Positions 45,832-52,254 of a stretch of DNA of 52,254 bases are shown here, in pieces (positions within the stretch are counted from its first letter, which is position 1; each line of letters opens with the position of its first letter). A model generated the notes under the pieces. It was not told the origin of the DNA, searched no databases, and saw only the letters and a program-made list of their open reading frames with translations. Source of the stretch: Deltaproteobacteria bacterium. GTDB lineage: Bacteria; Bdellovibrionota; Bacteriovoracia; Bacteriovoracales; Bacteriovoracaceae. The translations under genes were made by a program, and so were the position numbers. The stretch covers positions 1 through 52,254 of the forward strand of contig SBGE01000059.1 of NCBI GenBank assembly GCA_006226755.1. Reading direction: 5' to 3'.

Positions 45832-46118
45832 GGTTTTGGATAATCCTCATCATTTGAAAAGAAACGAGATCCTGAACCGTCTGCATTTGTGAAAGTATCG
45901 TGATTGCCAGTGTAAGTTGAGTTATCAAGCTCAGCAGTTCCTGGCCTTCCATGCCGATATGTGTACATCATTGAATTTCTCATCCCATTAACGATCGTTG
46001 AGTTCGGTCCCATGATCTCTCTGAATTTTTCATTTTGAATGACAACAAGAACAAGAGTGAGAACTACTCCCAAAAGCATGATGTATTCAACAATACTTTG
46101 TCCTTCTTCGTTATTCAT
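45828..46118 (-). CDS. Small TadE-like or Flp-like pilin
   Basis: A 96-residue protein starting MNNEEGQSIVEYIMLLGVVLTLVLVVIQNEKF, which has the Gly-Gln cleavage context, the Glu at +5 and the hydrophobic helix of class III pilins. The C-terminal part is polar and aromatic (MMYTYRHGRPGTAELDNSTY). The ATG at 46118 overlaps the peptidase stop as TGATG, and a TTG earlier start is unlikely. It lies between the prepilin peptidase and TadE genes. Confidence 0.83.
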   Translation of the reverse strand: MNNEEGQSIVEYIMLLGVVLTLVLVVIQNEKFREIMGPNSTIVNGMRNSMMYTYRHGRPGTAELDNSTYTGNHDTFTNADGSGSRFFSNDEDYPKP

Positions 46119-46630
46119 CACCAAAACATAAGCTCCCGATTTTCAAACCCAAACCACATCCATGAAATAAGGATAACAGGCGCATAAGAGAATTTCGTTC
46201 CGAAAACCTCTTTGATCGCAGGTATATCCATACATTTTATCGCAGATAAAATTTTTTCAAAGTTATTCAAAGCATTCATGATGAGAAGAAAAAGACCGAC
46301 GATCACAGTCGACAATAATAAAAAGAGAAATGCACTTTCATGAAGATCAACTGGTGTTAAAAGGTAAAAGCTAACCAAATATTTAGAATCGCCTCCCCCC
46401 ATGATTTTCAACATAAAAAGAATGAAACCAACAAAGAAAAAAGCTATCGGGAAAATGAACGTCTTCATTTCCCAGCGGTACTGCTCAGGAAACAAGAAAG
46501 TGAGCAGGGCAAAAATTGAAATGTTAATGAGGGCCCAATAATTTGGAATCTTCCTGGTTTTAATATCCCCGTAAGCAACCAAGAGCAGCTGTAGGAGAAG
46601 GAAAATGAATACCGAAATCGGAAGCTTCAT
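46118..46630 (-). CDS. cpaA: Prepilin peptidase (TadV/CpaA, A24 family)
   Basis: A 170-residue membrane protein with about five helices. The two catalytic aspartates are in YGDIKTRKIPNYWALIN (Asp22) and IMGGGDSKYL (the GGGD motif, near residue 78). It cleaves the leader of Flp-type prepilins before the Gln. It is the short form with no methyltransferase domain, as usual for Tad loci. The ribosome site GGGGAGAG precedes the ATG, and the stop overlaps the following pilin start. Confidence 0.93.
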   Translation of the reverse strand: MKLPISVFIFLLLQLLLVAYGDIKTRKIPNYWALINISIFALLTFLFPEQYRWEMKTFIFPIAFFFVGFILFMLKIMGGGDSKYLVSFYLLTPVDLHESAFLFLLLSTVIVGLFLLIMNALNNFEKILSAIKCMDIPAIKEVFGTKFSYAPVILISWMWFGFENRELMFW

Positions 46631-46638
46631 GCTCTCCC

Positions 46639-46851
46639 CTATTTATTATTCTTAAAAGAGTCCACGAAGCACTTCTTTTTGCAGACTCCTACTGATAGCT
46701 GCTGAGAGAGATAAAAGGCGAGATTCCCCATGGTGCCTGTGAGATAGCCATTGATAGCATCCACCATTTTCATAGCGATAATGGCCATGAAGGAGAAGAT
46801 GATAATGTATTCAATAAGTGCTTGTCCGGCGGCACTTCTTTTTAATTTCAT
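46639..46851 (-). CDS. Flp-like pilin 2
   Basis: A 70-residue protein starting MKLKRSAAGQALIEYIIIFSFMAIIAMKMVDAINGY, with the class III leader (cleavage AAG|QALIEY), Glu at +5 and a Tyr next to it. The C-terminus has a VCKKKC pair. It follows Flp after the 46951-46976 hairpin and comes just before the prepilin peptidase gene. No clear ribosome site is seen, so it may be weakly translated. Confidence 0.82.
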   Translation of the reverse strand: MKLKRSAAGQALIEYIIIFSFMAIIAMKMVDAINGYLTGTMGNLAFYLSQQLSVGVCKKKCFVDSFKNNK

Positions 46852-46950
46852 ATGGATACATTTTAAATGATGTCGGGATAGGACACAAAGAAGGGCAGAT
46901 TCTTCTTCGAAAGAAGATTACTCAAAAAACGGAAGGAAAACAAAATTATC

Positions 46951-46976
46951 GGAAGCCCTTGAGGGCCAGAGCTTCC
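46951..46976 (-). terminator. Hairpin after the major pilin gene (partial terminator)
   Basis: GGAAGC and GCTTCC enclose CCTTGAGGGCCAGA, which can itself fold. On the minus strand it is followed by GATAATTTTGTTTTCC. It lies just after the flp stop and may reduce read-through, so the pilin is made in excess over the rest of the operon. Confidence 0.5.
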
Positions 46977-46989
46977 TAAAAACTAAGCC

Positions 46990-47187
46990 TTACTGCATAC
47001 CTTCTAGCTCAGTAGTAATTTTGTTTTGAGCAGTGTCAAATACACCTTTCGTCAACGAATCCAGCTTTTCCTGGGCCGTAGTCTTGAACTTGAAAACGAT
47101 CAAGGCCACAACGGCTACCAGCAGGATGTATTCTGTTGAGGTCTGCCCTTCCTCGTCCTTAAGATATTCCAAAAACTTACTCATCAT
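46990..47187 (-). CDS. flp: Flp major pilin
   Basis: A 65-residue class III prepilin: MMSKFLEYLKDEEG|QTSTEYILLVAVVALIVFKFK. The cleavage site Gly-Gln with Glu at +5 and Tyr at +6 of the mature form is the Flp signature. The mature protein is about 51 residues with one hydrophobic helix and a polar Lys/Gln tail. Ribosome site AGGAGAGAGG lies right before the ATG pair. It is the first gene of the tad operon and is driven by a sigma-28 type promoter 42 bases upstream. Confidence 0.93.
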   Translation of the reverse strand: MMSKFLEYLKDEEGQTSTEYILLVAVVALIVFKFKTTAQEKLDSLTKGVFDTAQNKITTELEGMQ

Positions 47188-47228
47188 ACCTCTCTCCTAT
47201 AACAAAGGATCTTGATAGTACTGGTCAC

Positions 47229-47257
47229 TTATCGGCATAAGCCCCAATACTCTTTAG
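47229..47257 (-). promoter_or_regulatory. Sigma-28 (FliA-type) promoter of the tad operon
   Basis: The minus strand has CTAAAG (47257-47252), 13 bases, then ATGCCGATAAG. The -10 box GCCGATAA matches the flagellar sigma factor consensus exactly. The spacer from TAAAG to GCCGATAA is 15 bases, one more than in E. coli. The YD gene promoter has the same 13-base spacing. Confidence 0.8.
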
Positions 47258-47435
47258 GGAAAATATAAATATAAACACTTATGGTTTACTTCTCCTTCTT
47301 TCCCATGTCTTATTATACCGCAACGCATTATATGCCTCAAGAGAAATTGACCCTAAAGGTCGGGTATAAGCATCTAGAATTATTGAAAATTAACAAGTGT
47401 GAAAATGTTTACTAGGGCCTATTCTCTCGCAAATT

Positions 47436-47443
47436 GCTATAAT
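47436..47443 (+). promoter_or_regulatory. Extended -10 promoter of 6S RNA
   Basis: TGCTATAAT (47435-47443) has a perfect TATAAT with TGn in front of it. The expected start falls at about 47450, the first base of the closing stem of the 6S RNA. Confidence 0.7.
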
Positions 47444-47449
47444 GGCTCT

Positions 47450-47626
47450 AGGACCTTGGTTAGGCGAAGACGAGTTTCGCCCTACAAGATTTTTCAAGGA
47501 AGCGGTCCCTGATCACGGTGAGCAAGCTCACATCACCAAAAGTGATAAGTGAGAAGCCTGAAGTGGTTACTAACTGCATCCACCTAGCAAATGCTGGGCG
47601 GAACCTAAAGCCGGCCAAGGTCCTTT
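47450..47626 (+). ncRNA. ssrS: 6S RNA
   Basis: This RNA mimics an open promoter and binds sigma-70 RNA polymerase. The terminal stem is AGGACCTTGG (47450-47459) pairing with CCAAGGTCCT (47615-47624). The core GGTGAGCAAGCTCACATCAC followed by AGTGAGAAGCCTGAAGT resembles the E. coli 6S segment GGTGAGCATGCTCGGTCC with GAGAAGCCTTAAAACTG. The length of about 175 bases is right. The GTG-started reading frame at 47518-47754 lies in this RNA and is rejected. In E. coli a ygfA-type gene follows 6S; here an unrelated gene does. Confidence 0.85.
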
Positions 47627-47696
47627 ATCTTTTCTCTCGCCCTTCTAAACAGCCTATTTCATTGACAGCAGAGCACAAAGACTTCATCATTTTTAT

Positions 47697-48227
47697 ATGG
47701 AAAGCACTCAACATCCCCAAACAGAAATTAAAACAGATTGGATCGAAACTTTAGCTCTTGAAGAGTTGAATATGGATGAAACTGGGATCATTCACATTGA
47801 TGATCATTTGAATCCTTCTCACCTACTTGAAGAGTCTTCTATTCAATTCATGGATCAATTGAGAGAAAGAGTTGATATCTACGTTGGTAGATTCAATGAA
47901 TACAGAGGTGCCGCTTCTGGTTCACATATCAAGATTTTTAAGATCTCGAACACCATCAACGACTTTATGCTTTTTAGAAATTCTTTAAGACTTGTTTTTG
48001 CTCGTAAGGCGAATGATTTGATCTCTATTGGATTTCTTTCCAGTGGAAAGGATGTCTTTGCTGCGAGATTAAATAAAGATGATCAAGCACAGCATGGTAT
48101 CCATGAAATTCGTGCTCATGTTGGTCCATTTAATAAAATCTCTTGGAAGTTTCAGGGTGAATCTGTAGATTTAGATGCTCTCGTTAAGCACTATCTATCA
48201 GAATTTATCAGACATTCTTCTAGATAA
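47697..48227 (+). CDS. Conserved-looking cytoplasmic protein of unknown function
   Basis: A 176-residue soluble protein with no signal or membrane helix. Segments such as FMDQLRERVDIYVGRFNEYRGAA, IKIFKISNTINDFMLFRNSLRLVFARKANDLISIGFLSSG and IHEIRAHVGPFNKISWKFQGESVDLDALVKHYLSEFIRHS suggest a compact alpha/beta fold. The first ATG (47697) has no ribosome site; an ATG at 47772 (residue 26) has GAAGAG six bases before it and may be the real start. It lies directly downstream of 6S RNA and converges with the next gene by eight bases. The family is not recognised. Confidence 0.75.
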   Translation: MESTQHPQTEIKTDWIETLALEELNMDETGIIHIDDHLNPSHLLEESSIQFMDQLRERVDIYVGRFNEYRGAASGSHIKIFKISNTINDFMLFRNSLRLVFARKANDLISIGFLSSGKDVFAARLNKDDQAQHGIHEIRAHVGPFNKISWKFQGESVDLDALVKHYLSEFIRHSSR

Positions 48228-49212
48228 AACTTATTCCTGTTCCCTTTTTGACTTTTTTACCGCCAGTCTTCTTTCCGTGTAATCTTCGGAAAGTAAATTC
48301 CAGTGATTCTTCAACTGTTGGCATATTAACATTGAGAAAACCTTCAATGTTTGCGACATCTAAGTGAAAATAAAACTCACTTTGACCCCGTCTCGATTCA
48401 TCAGAAGGAAAATCCCACTTGCCTCTATCTATCAATCTCTTGTTTTCTTCAAAAATATCAGCATACATTTGGGAGAATTGATAATGTGTCACAGTGTCTG
48501 TCGAACAAACTTGGAAAAGCCTATTGGCGACTTTTTTTTCAAAGCAGATCTTCATCAAAGTTCCCAAATAAAATATATCCAGGAATCCCGTGTGGATGAA
48601 ATCATCGGCAACAACTCTTTCTCCACCAGAGAGATGGCGTTGAATGGTTTCAAACCAATTCTTTCCATTGGGAACAATACCTCTTCCATAGATATTGCAT
48701 GTTCGAAAAATAATATAATTTAAACTCGTCTTTTGCAGATAAAACTCGGCTTGCGATTGAGTTTTACCCATCGTGGTCGAAGAGTCTGGAATATCCATTT
48801 CAATATATTTTTTGTTTTGTCCGGCAAAAACATGATTTGAAGATATGTAACAAACTTGTGATCTGTAGCGATGGCAGTATTCCGCTACATTAAAGAGTCC
48901 ACTTGTATTCTTGGCCTCAGCGAGCTCTGGGCTCTTGTGCGCCTGAAGAAACGATTCCACACCCTCGGCGTAAATCGTAATATCAGGTTTGAAAGCATAA
49001 ATAATGAGCTGAACTTCATCTTTAGCAAGAACGTCGCAGGGTAACGTCAGAATTCCTGGAAGACTGACGGGGTTCTTGTGATAAGTTCCAATGACTTTGA
49101 AATCTCTTCTGAGAATTTCGGCAAGATTTGATCCAAGAAAAGAATTAACTCCGAAGATCAGAACTGTTCTGATTGCTTCTTTTTCTTTTTTTTCCTCTTC
49201 TTTGGTCGCCAT
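48220..49212 (-). CDS. RmlD-like epimerase/reductase, catalytic residues missing
   Basis: A 330-residue extended SDR protein. The Rossmann glycine motif is VLIFGVNSFLGSNLAEIL, and CYISSNHVFAG aligns with the RmlD STDYVFDG segment. The catalytic Tyr-x3-Lys position reads MGKTQSQAE where RmlD has YGKSKLAGE, so both Tyr and Lys are replaced (Met and Gln). It probably does not reduce a sugar; a structural or regulatory role is more likely. The C-terminus is basic (GKKTGGKKVKKG). It lies downstream of two flagellin genes on the same strand, which suggests a link to flagellin modification or export, but that is inference. Confidence 0.82.
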   Translation of the reverse strand: MATKEEEKKEKEAIRTVLIFGVNSFLGSNLAEILRRDFKVIGTYHKNPVSLPGILTLPCDVLAKDEVQLIIYAFKPDITIYAEGVESFLQAHKSPELAEAKNTSGLFNVAEYCHRYRSQVCYISSNHVFAGQNKKYIEMDIPDSSTTMGKTQSQAEFYLQKTSLNYIIFRTCNIYGRGIVPNGKNWFETIQRHLSGGERVVADDFIHTGFLDIFYLGTLMKICFEKKVANRLFQVCSTDTVTHYQFSQMYADIFEENKRLIDRGKWDFPSDESRRGQSEFYFHLDVANIEGFLNVNMPTVEESLEFTFRRLHGKKTGGKKVKKGTGISFI

Positions 49213-49251
49213 AAAAACTTCTTTTTAGAAAGTTTATCATATTCACAAAAT

Positions 49252-49290
49252 AAAAAAACGCCCTGGCCTCATTCGAGGCCCGCGGGCGTT
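49252..49290 (-). terminator. Terminator of flagellin gene 1
   Basis: AACGCCC (49258-49264) and GGGCGTT (49284-49290) pair, with GGCCTC-ATTC-GAGGCC as the inner stem. On the minus strand a TTTTTTTATTTT run follows. It separates flagellin 1 from the RmlD-like gene. Confidence 0.9.
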
Positions 49291-49303
49291 GGTTCTAACG
49301 AAA

Positions 49304-50137
49304 CTATCCAATCAATTTAAGTGCAGCGTTGGTTGACTGGTTTGCCTGTGATAGCACCGACACACCGGCCTGTACCAAGATGTTATTCTTGGCCATTGCT
49401 GCGGTTTCTTCCGCTACATCAACATCTCTGATCCTTGATTTCGCAGCCGACATATTTTCGTCTGCAATCGAGAGAGAGTTAACAGCTGAAGAAAGTCTAT
49501 TCTGCATCGCACCCAGGTTGGAACGGATACCGTTGATTTGCACAAGCGAGTCATCAAGTTTCTTGAGTACTGTTTGTGCTCCTTCCTTGGTTTGAATGCT
49601 TTCAGCACTGAGTCCGAGAGAAGCAAGCGTAGCGTTTGCGAAATTCCCATCGTAGTACAGTCTGTCGAGAGTTGGATCGTTGTGAATCCCGACCTGAAAC
49701 TCCATGATTCCGCCAGACCCATCGAGAAGTTTGACCCCGTTGAAGTCAGATCCTCTAGCGATCCTGTCGATCTCATCTTTAAGTTTCTGGAATTCAATGT
49801 CCGAAAATCCTCGCTCAGTTTCCCCGACAGTGTCAGAAGCTGCCTGCACTGATAGTTCTCTGAGTCTGATGACGATGTTCGAAATTTCATTCAATCCACC
49901 TTCCGCAACCTGTATTAGAGATATGGCATCGTTCGCGTTTCTCTTTGCCTGTCTATATCCTCTAATCTGTGCTTTTAAGTTTTCACTAATTGCCAATCCA
50001 GCTGCATCATCCGCTGCTCGGGTAATACGTTCCCCTGAAGAGAGTTTCCTCAAGTTATCGTTCAGTTTCCCTTTATTTGCCGAGAGTGTCCGCTGTGCCG
50101 AAATTGACGGTACATTGGTATTTATTCTCATTCCCAT
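49304..50137 (-). CDS. fliC: Flagellin 1
   Basis: A 277-residue filament protein. The N-terminal D0/D1 part MGMRINTNVPSISAQRTLSANKG, LRKLSSGERITRAADDAAGLAISENLKAQIRG and the C-terminal DVAEETAAMAKNNILVQAGVSVLSQANQSTNAALKLIG are conserved flagellin ends. The variable centre is short (about residues 130-200), as in sheathed or compact filaments. The ribosome site GAAGGAG is seven bases before the ATG and lies inside a five-codon upstream frame. The gene lies downstream of flagellin 2, with a repeat-rich 279-base region between them. Confidence 0.97.
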   Translation of the reverse strand: MGMRINTNVPSISAQRTLSANKGKLNDNLRKLSSGERITRAADDAAGLAISENLKAQIRGYRQAKRNANDAISLIQVAEGGLNEISNIVIRLRELSVQAASDTVGETERGFSDIEFQKLKDEIDRIARGSDFNGVKLLDGSGGIMEFQVGIHNDPTLDRLYYDGNFANATLASLGLSAESIQTKEGAQTVLKKLDDSLVQINGIRSNLGAMQNRLSSAVNSLSIADENMSAAKSRIRDVDVAEETAAMAKNNILVQAGVSVLSQANQSTNAALKLIG

Positions 50138-50139
50138 GA

Positions 50140-50169
50140 TTAATCTCCTTCAAACATATAAAACCTCCT
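50140..50169 (-). promoter_or_regulatory. Upstream mini-frame with perfect ribosome site in flagellin 1 leader
   Basis: On the minus strand AGGAGG (50169-50164) is six bases before an ATG (50157) that opens the frame Met-Phe-Glu-Gly-Asp-stop. The stop TAA (50142-50140) is two bases before the flagellin ATG. The mini-frame spans the flagellin ribosome site, so ribosomes finishing it would be placed at the flagellin start. This could couple or dampen flagellin translation. Confidence 0.45.
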
Positions 50170-50210
50170 GTTTTTATCAGCCGCACATCCTGGCAGCGAA
50201 AATTTGTTAA

Positions 50211-50235
50211 TTCGTTTCGTTTCGTTTCGTTTCGT
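50211..50235 (-). repeat. (TTCGT)5 microsatellite upstream of flagellin 1
   Basis: Five perfect tandem copies of TTCGT (50211-50235) are followed by TCGTTA. It lies about 75-100 bases upstream of the flagellin 1 start, a place where slipped-strand length change could alter promoter spacing. Confidence 0.9.
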
Positions 50236-50287
50236 TCGTTATTGGATAGTTCTCGTTAGTCCCTATCGATTTACGTTTTTGTTTTCA

Positions 50288-50320
50288 AGCAATTGGAACT
50301 TGCAGGTTAAACCAATTGCT
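50288..50320. repeat. Inverted repeat between the two flagellin genes
   Basis: AGCAATTGG (50288-50296) and CCAATTGCT (50312-50320) are perfect nine-base arms around a 15-base loop. There is no T-run, so it is more likely an RNA-stability hairpin or operator than a terminator. It lies 97 bases after the flagellin 2 stop. Confidence 0.5.
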
Positions 50321-50416
50321 CTACGTAGTTATCCATATAGTCCTAACATCATTTACTCCCATTTAATCTATTCGCGGTTCTTGTGAACCAATTTCTCAAT
50401 CTAGCTCTTAGAGTTC

Positions 50417-51265
50417 CTACGAAGCTCCAGCAGAGTTGATCAAGTTCAATGCGTTTTTGGTACTGGCGTTGGCTTGTGACAACACTGAGGTACCAGCTTG
50501 CATTAGAATAGATTGCTTGGTGAGTTCTGCAGTTTCTGCGGCAACATCAGTGTCACGGACCCTGGAGTTAGCTGCAGAAAGGTTTTCCACACTCACTTGA
50601 ATGTTATTGATGGTCGACTGGAGTCTGTTTTGGAGGGCACCAAAGTCCGCTCTAATACCAGAAACAGAAATAATCGCCTGATCAATGGCAGATAGCGAGT
50701 TCTGAGCTGAAATCTTGTCTGAAACAGAAGCAAGGTTAAGCCCTAGAGCTGCAATGTTGACGTCCGCGCTTGAAGCATCGAAAGTCAATCTGTCTGAAAT
50801 AGGATCATTTCTTGTACCGATCTGGATATCAAATACAGCACCAGTTCCGTTTAGTAGTGGAACACGGTTGAATTCAGTTGAGTTCGCGATTCTGTCGATC
50901 TCAGAAGTCAACTGCTCAAATTCCACGTTTAGGAACTTTCTTTCAGTTGGCCCAATAGTATCTGAAGCTGCTTGCACTGATAGTTCTCTAAGTCTGATCA
51001 AGATGTTTGATACTTCCCCTAGTGAACCTTCAGCAATCTGAACGAGTGAAATACCGTCAGCGGCGTTTCTCTCAGCTTGCTTAAGACCTCTTACTTGAGC
51101 TTTTAAGTTTTCAGAAATCGCTAGACCGGCAGCATCGTCGCCCGCTCTGTTGATTCTCTGACCTGATGACAACCTTTCGAGGGCAAGGTTAAGCCCTAGT
51201 CTCGTACCATTCAAATTTCTTTGAGCGTTTAGAGACGCAACGTTGGTGTTAATACGAAGTCCCAT
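50417..51265 (-). CDS. fliC: Flagellin 2
   Basis: A 282-residue flagellin paralogous to flagellin 1. Conserved ends are MGLRINTNVASLNAQRNLNGT, LERLSSGQRINRAGDDAAGLAISENLKAQVRG and DVAAETAELTKQSILMQAGTSVLSQANASTKNALNLI. The two copies share most of the terminal domains and differ in the centre and last residues. The ribosome site AAGGAGG lies before the ATG. A shared ten-base element TAACGAACGA lies 86 bases upstream, as in flagellin 1 (95 bases). Confidence 0.97.
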   Translation of the reverse strand: MGLRINTNVASLNAQRNLNGTRLGLNLALERLSSGQRINRAGDDAAGLAISENLKAQVRGLKQAERNAADGISLVQIAEGSLGEVSNILIRLRELSVQAASDTIGPTERKFLNVEFEQLTSEIDRIANSTEFNRVPLLNGTGAVFDIQIGTRNDPISDRLTFDASSADVNIAALGLNLASVSDKISAQNSLSAIDQAIISVSGIRADFGALQNRLQSTINNIQVSVENLSAANSRVRDTDVAAETAELTKQSILMQAGTSVLSQANASTKNALNLINSAGAS

Positions 51266-51350
51266 TCTATCCTCCTTGATAATTGGGTCTGGAGAGAATC
51301 CTTTTCTCCAGGTAGAAAAACATCACCAAAATGCTTCTACATCATCCGTA

Positions 51351-51360
51351 TCGTTCGTTA
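51351..51360 (-). promoter_or_regulatory. Shared flagellin upstream element TAACGAACGA (copy 2)
   Basis: The same ten bases occur upstream of flagellin 1 at 50232-50241. Both copies lie 86-95 bases before the start codon on the minus strand. It may be part of a shared promoter or binding site; no match to the sigma-28 -10 box is visible near it. Confidence 0.35.
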
Positions 51361-51508
51361 ATTTTGCTTTGTTATTTATTTCTTAAAAATAATCCGAGTG
51401 GAACATTTTTGCCGGTTTCCCGAAAAACTGAACAATTTCAACACATTACAGCATGGAAAATGATACCAATTAAGTGCGAATACTAAAAAAATGATAAAAT
51501 TTTATTCT

Positions 51509-52254
51509 ATGAGCGAAATTTACTTAAGTAATTTAGAGAAAAAACCAGAGTTATATAAAGACACGATTCAACTGATCGAAAAATCCTTTAATTACTCCAA
51601 AGATCAAAGCTTTGAAATTGATTTTGCTCCTTTAATTCATAAAGAGAATCATGAAAATTGTCACATCCTTATAAAGGATGAAAAAGTCATCGGTCATATA
51701 GGGACTCGAAGAGTAAATTTTGGAAATAAAAATTCGACTTTTCCACTCATCATGATGGGTGGGATATGTATAAGTGAAGAAGAAAGAGGAAAAGGGCATT
51801 TCAAATCTTTTTTCGAACAAGTTTATAACCTTTATAAAGATAAAAGCGGTCTCTTTGCTCTTTGGTCAGATAAAGAGGATTTCTATTCTAAGCTTGGCTT
51901 TTATCAGGCCGGTGGACAAATCGTTGTGGAAAGCAATGGTAAACCTACAGGTGCAACAGAAGGTCCTTATAAATTTTCAGAATTAGGTATCGAAGATATT
52001 TCGCTCATGATGATGATCTATGAAGATTTTGCTTCTGATAAGTGGACCATTCAAAGAGATATGAGTGACTGGGAAATTCTTAGAAATATCGAAAGCTGTC
52101 AGATCCACTTTATTCCCTCTCGTCTTGAACCTCATGGCTATATCATTTCGAACAAGGGACAGGACTTGAATGATGTTTCTCATGAAATTGTTTTCTACGA
52201 AGGTTTGTATGATCAATATAAAAACCACTTATCCACAACACAGGCCTGGGTACC
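51509..52254 (+). CDS. GNAT-family acetyltransferase (cut by window edge)
   Basis: The frame is open to the end of the window, giving 248 residues with no stop. The acetyl-CoA binding loop is seen in MMGGICISEEERGKGHFKSFF (GxGH type), followed by ALWSDKEDFYSKLGFYQAGG, typical of the GNAT fold. The N-terminus MSEIYLSNLEKKPELYKDTIQLIEKSF and the segment HILIKDEKVIGHIGTRRVNF fit the first beta strands. The second half, beginning near residue 150, may be a second GNAT-like domain. No ribosome site is seen; an ATG six codons upstream (51491) is also possible. The substrate is unknown. Confidence 0.83.
   Translation, partial: MSEIYLSNLEKKPELYKDTIQLIEKSFNYSKDQSFEIDFAPLIHKENHENCHILIKDEKVIGHIGTRRVNFGNKNSTFPLIMMGGICISEEERGKGHFKSFFEQVYNLYKDKSGLFALWSDKEDFYSKLGFYQAGGQIVVESNGKPTGATEGPYKFSELGIEDISLMMMIYEDFASDKWTIQRDMSDWEILRNIESCQIHFIPSRLEPHGYIISNKGQDLNDVSHEIVFYEGLYDQYKNHLSTTQAWV

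Noticed and set aside
47518-47754. GTG-started 78-codon frame
   Set aside because: It lies in the 6S RNA and runs past its end, overlaps the next gene in another frame, and has no ribosome site.
50122-50170. Sigma-28 -10 box (GGCTGATAA) in the flagellin 1 leader
   Set aside because: The match to GCCGATAA is poor and no TAAAG lies at the right distance.
51399-51412. Sigma-54-like site TGGAACATTTTTGC upstream of the GNAT gene
   Set aside because: GG and GC are nine bases apart, not ten, and the -24 core is TGGAAC. This spacing is normally inactive.

Overview
The window looks like chromosome from a free-living or predatory member of the Bdellovibrionota, most likely a Bacteriovoracia-type bacterium. 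This is inferred from the moderate-to-low GC, the split cytochrome bc complex with a multiheme cytochrome, the Tad pilus locus, the flagellins and an RHS/YD protein. No single marker proves the genus. The 16S rRNA gene at the left edge (minus strand, 3' part missing) would settle it by comparison. No insertion sequence, phage module or CRISPR array was seen.

Left part (1-18.3 kb): an rRNA operon start (promoter, tRNA-Ala, boxA, 16S), then a cyclophilin lipoprotein, then an aerobic respiration supercluster on the minus strand. In transcription order it holds a HEAT-repeat membrane protein, Rieske protein, cytochrome b in two pieces, an eight-heme cytochrome c with a coiled coil, a second oxidase subunit III, a small CPGC membrane protein, a CtaM/DUF420 assembly factor, a fused heme O/heme A synthase (CtaA-CtaB), and cytochrome oxidase subunits II, I, III, a diheme cytochrome c, an SCO-like protein, subunit IV and a 58-residue membrane protein. 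Together these would carry electrons from quinol to oxygen and make heme A. A tryptophan 2,3-dioxygenase sits among them on the other strand.

Middle (18.4-34.9 kb): several lineage-type proteins, including a stand-alone FliG C-terminal domain protein behind a coiled-coil protein, and a tightly packed minus-strand run glmU, glmS, uvrD, an AsmA-like protein, mtnA, ppx and a cyclic-nucleotide-binding protein. Divergent from glmU are lon, a CheY-like receiver and a small membrane protein.

Right part (34.9-52.3 kb): three small secreted single-cysteine peptides (59-64 residues), two of them behind near-perfect sigma-54 promoters; an aldehyde dehydrogenase; a small secreted YD-repeat protein; a Tad (type IVb) pilus operon with a TadZ-TadA fusion and no TadC; 6S RNA; an epimerase-like protein lacking the usual catalytic Tyr and Lys; two flagellin genes; and the start of a GNAT acetyltransferase. 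The pilus operon and the YD gene each have a promoter matching the flagellar sigma-28 consensus and sharing the same core (CTAAAG-N13-ATGCCGATAAG). This suggests that pilus, YD protein and flagella are switched on together. Functions come from reading motifs by eye; no database search was run.
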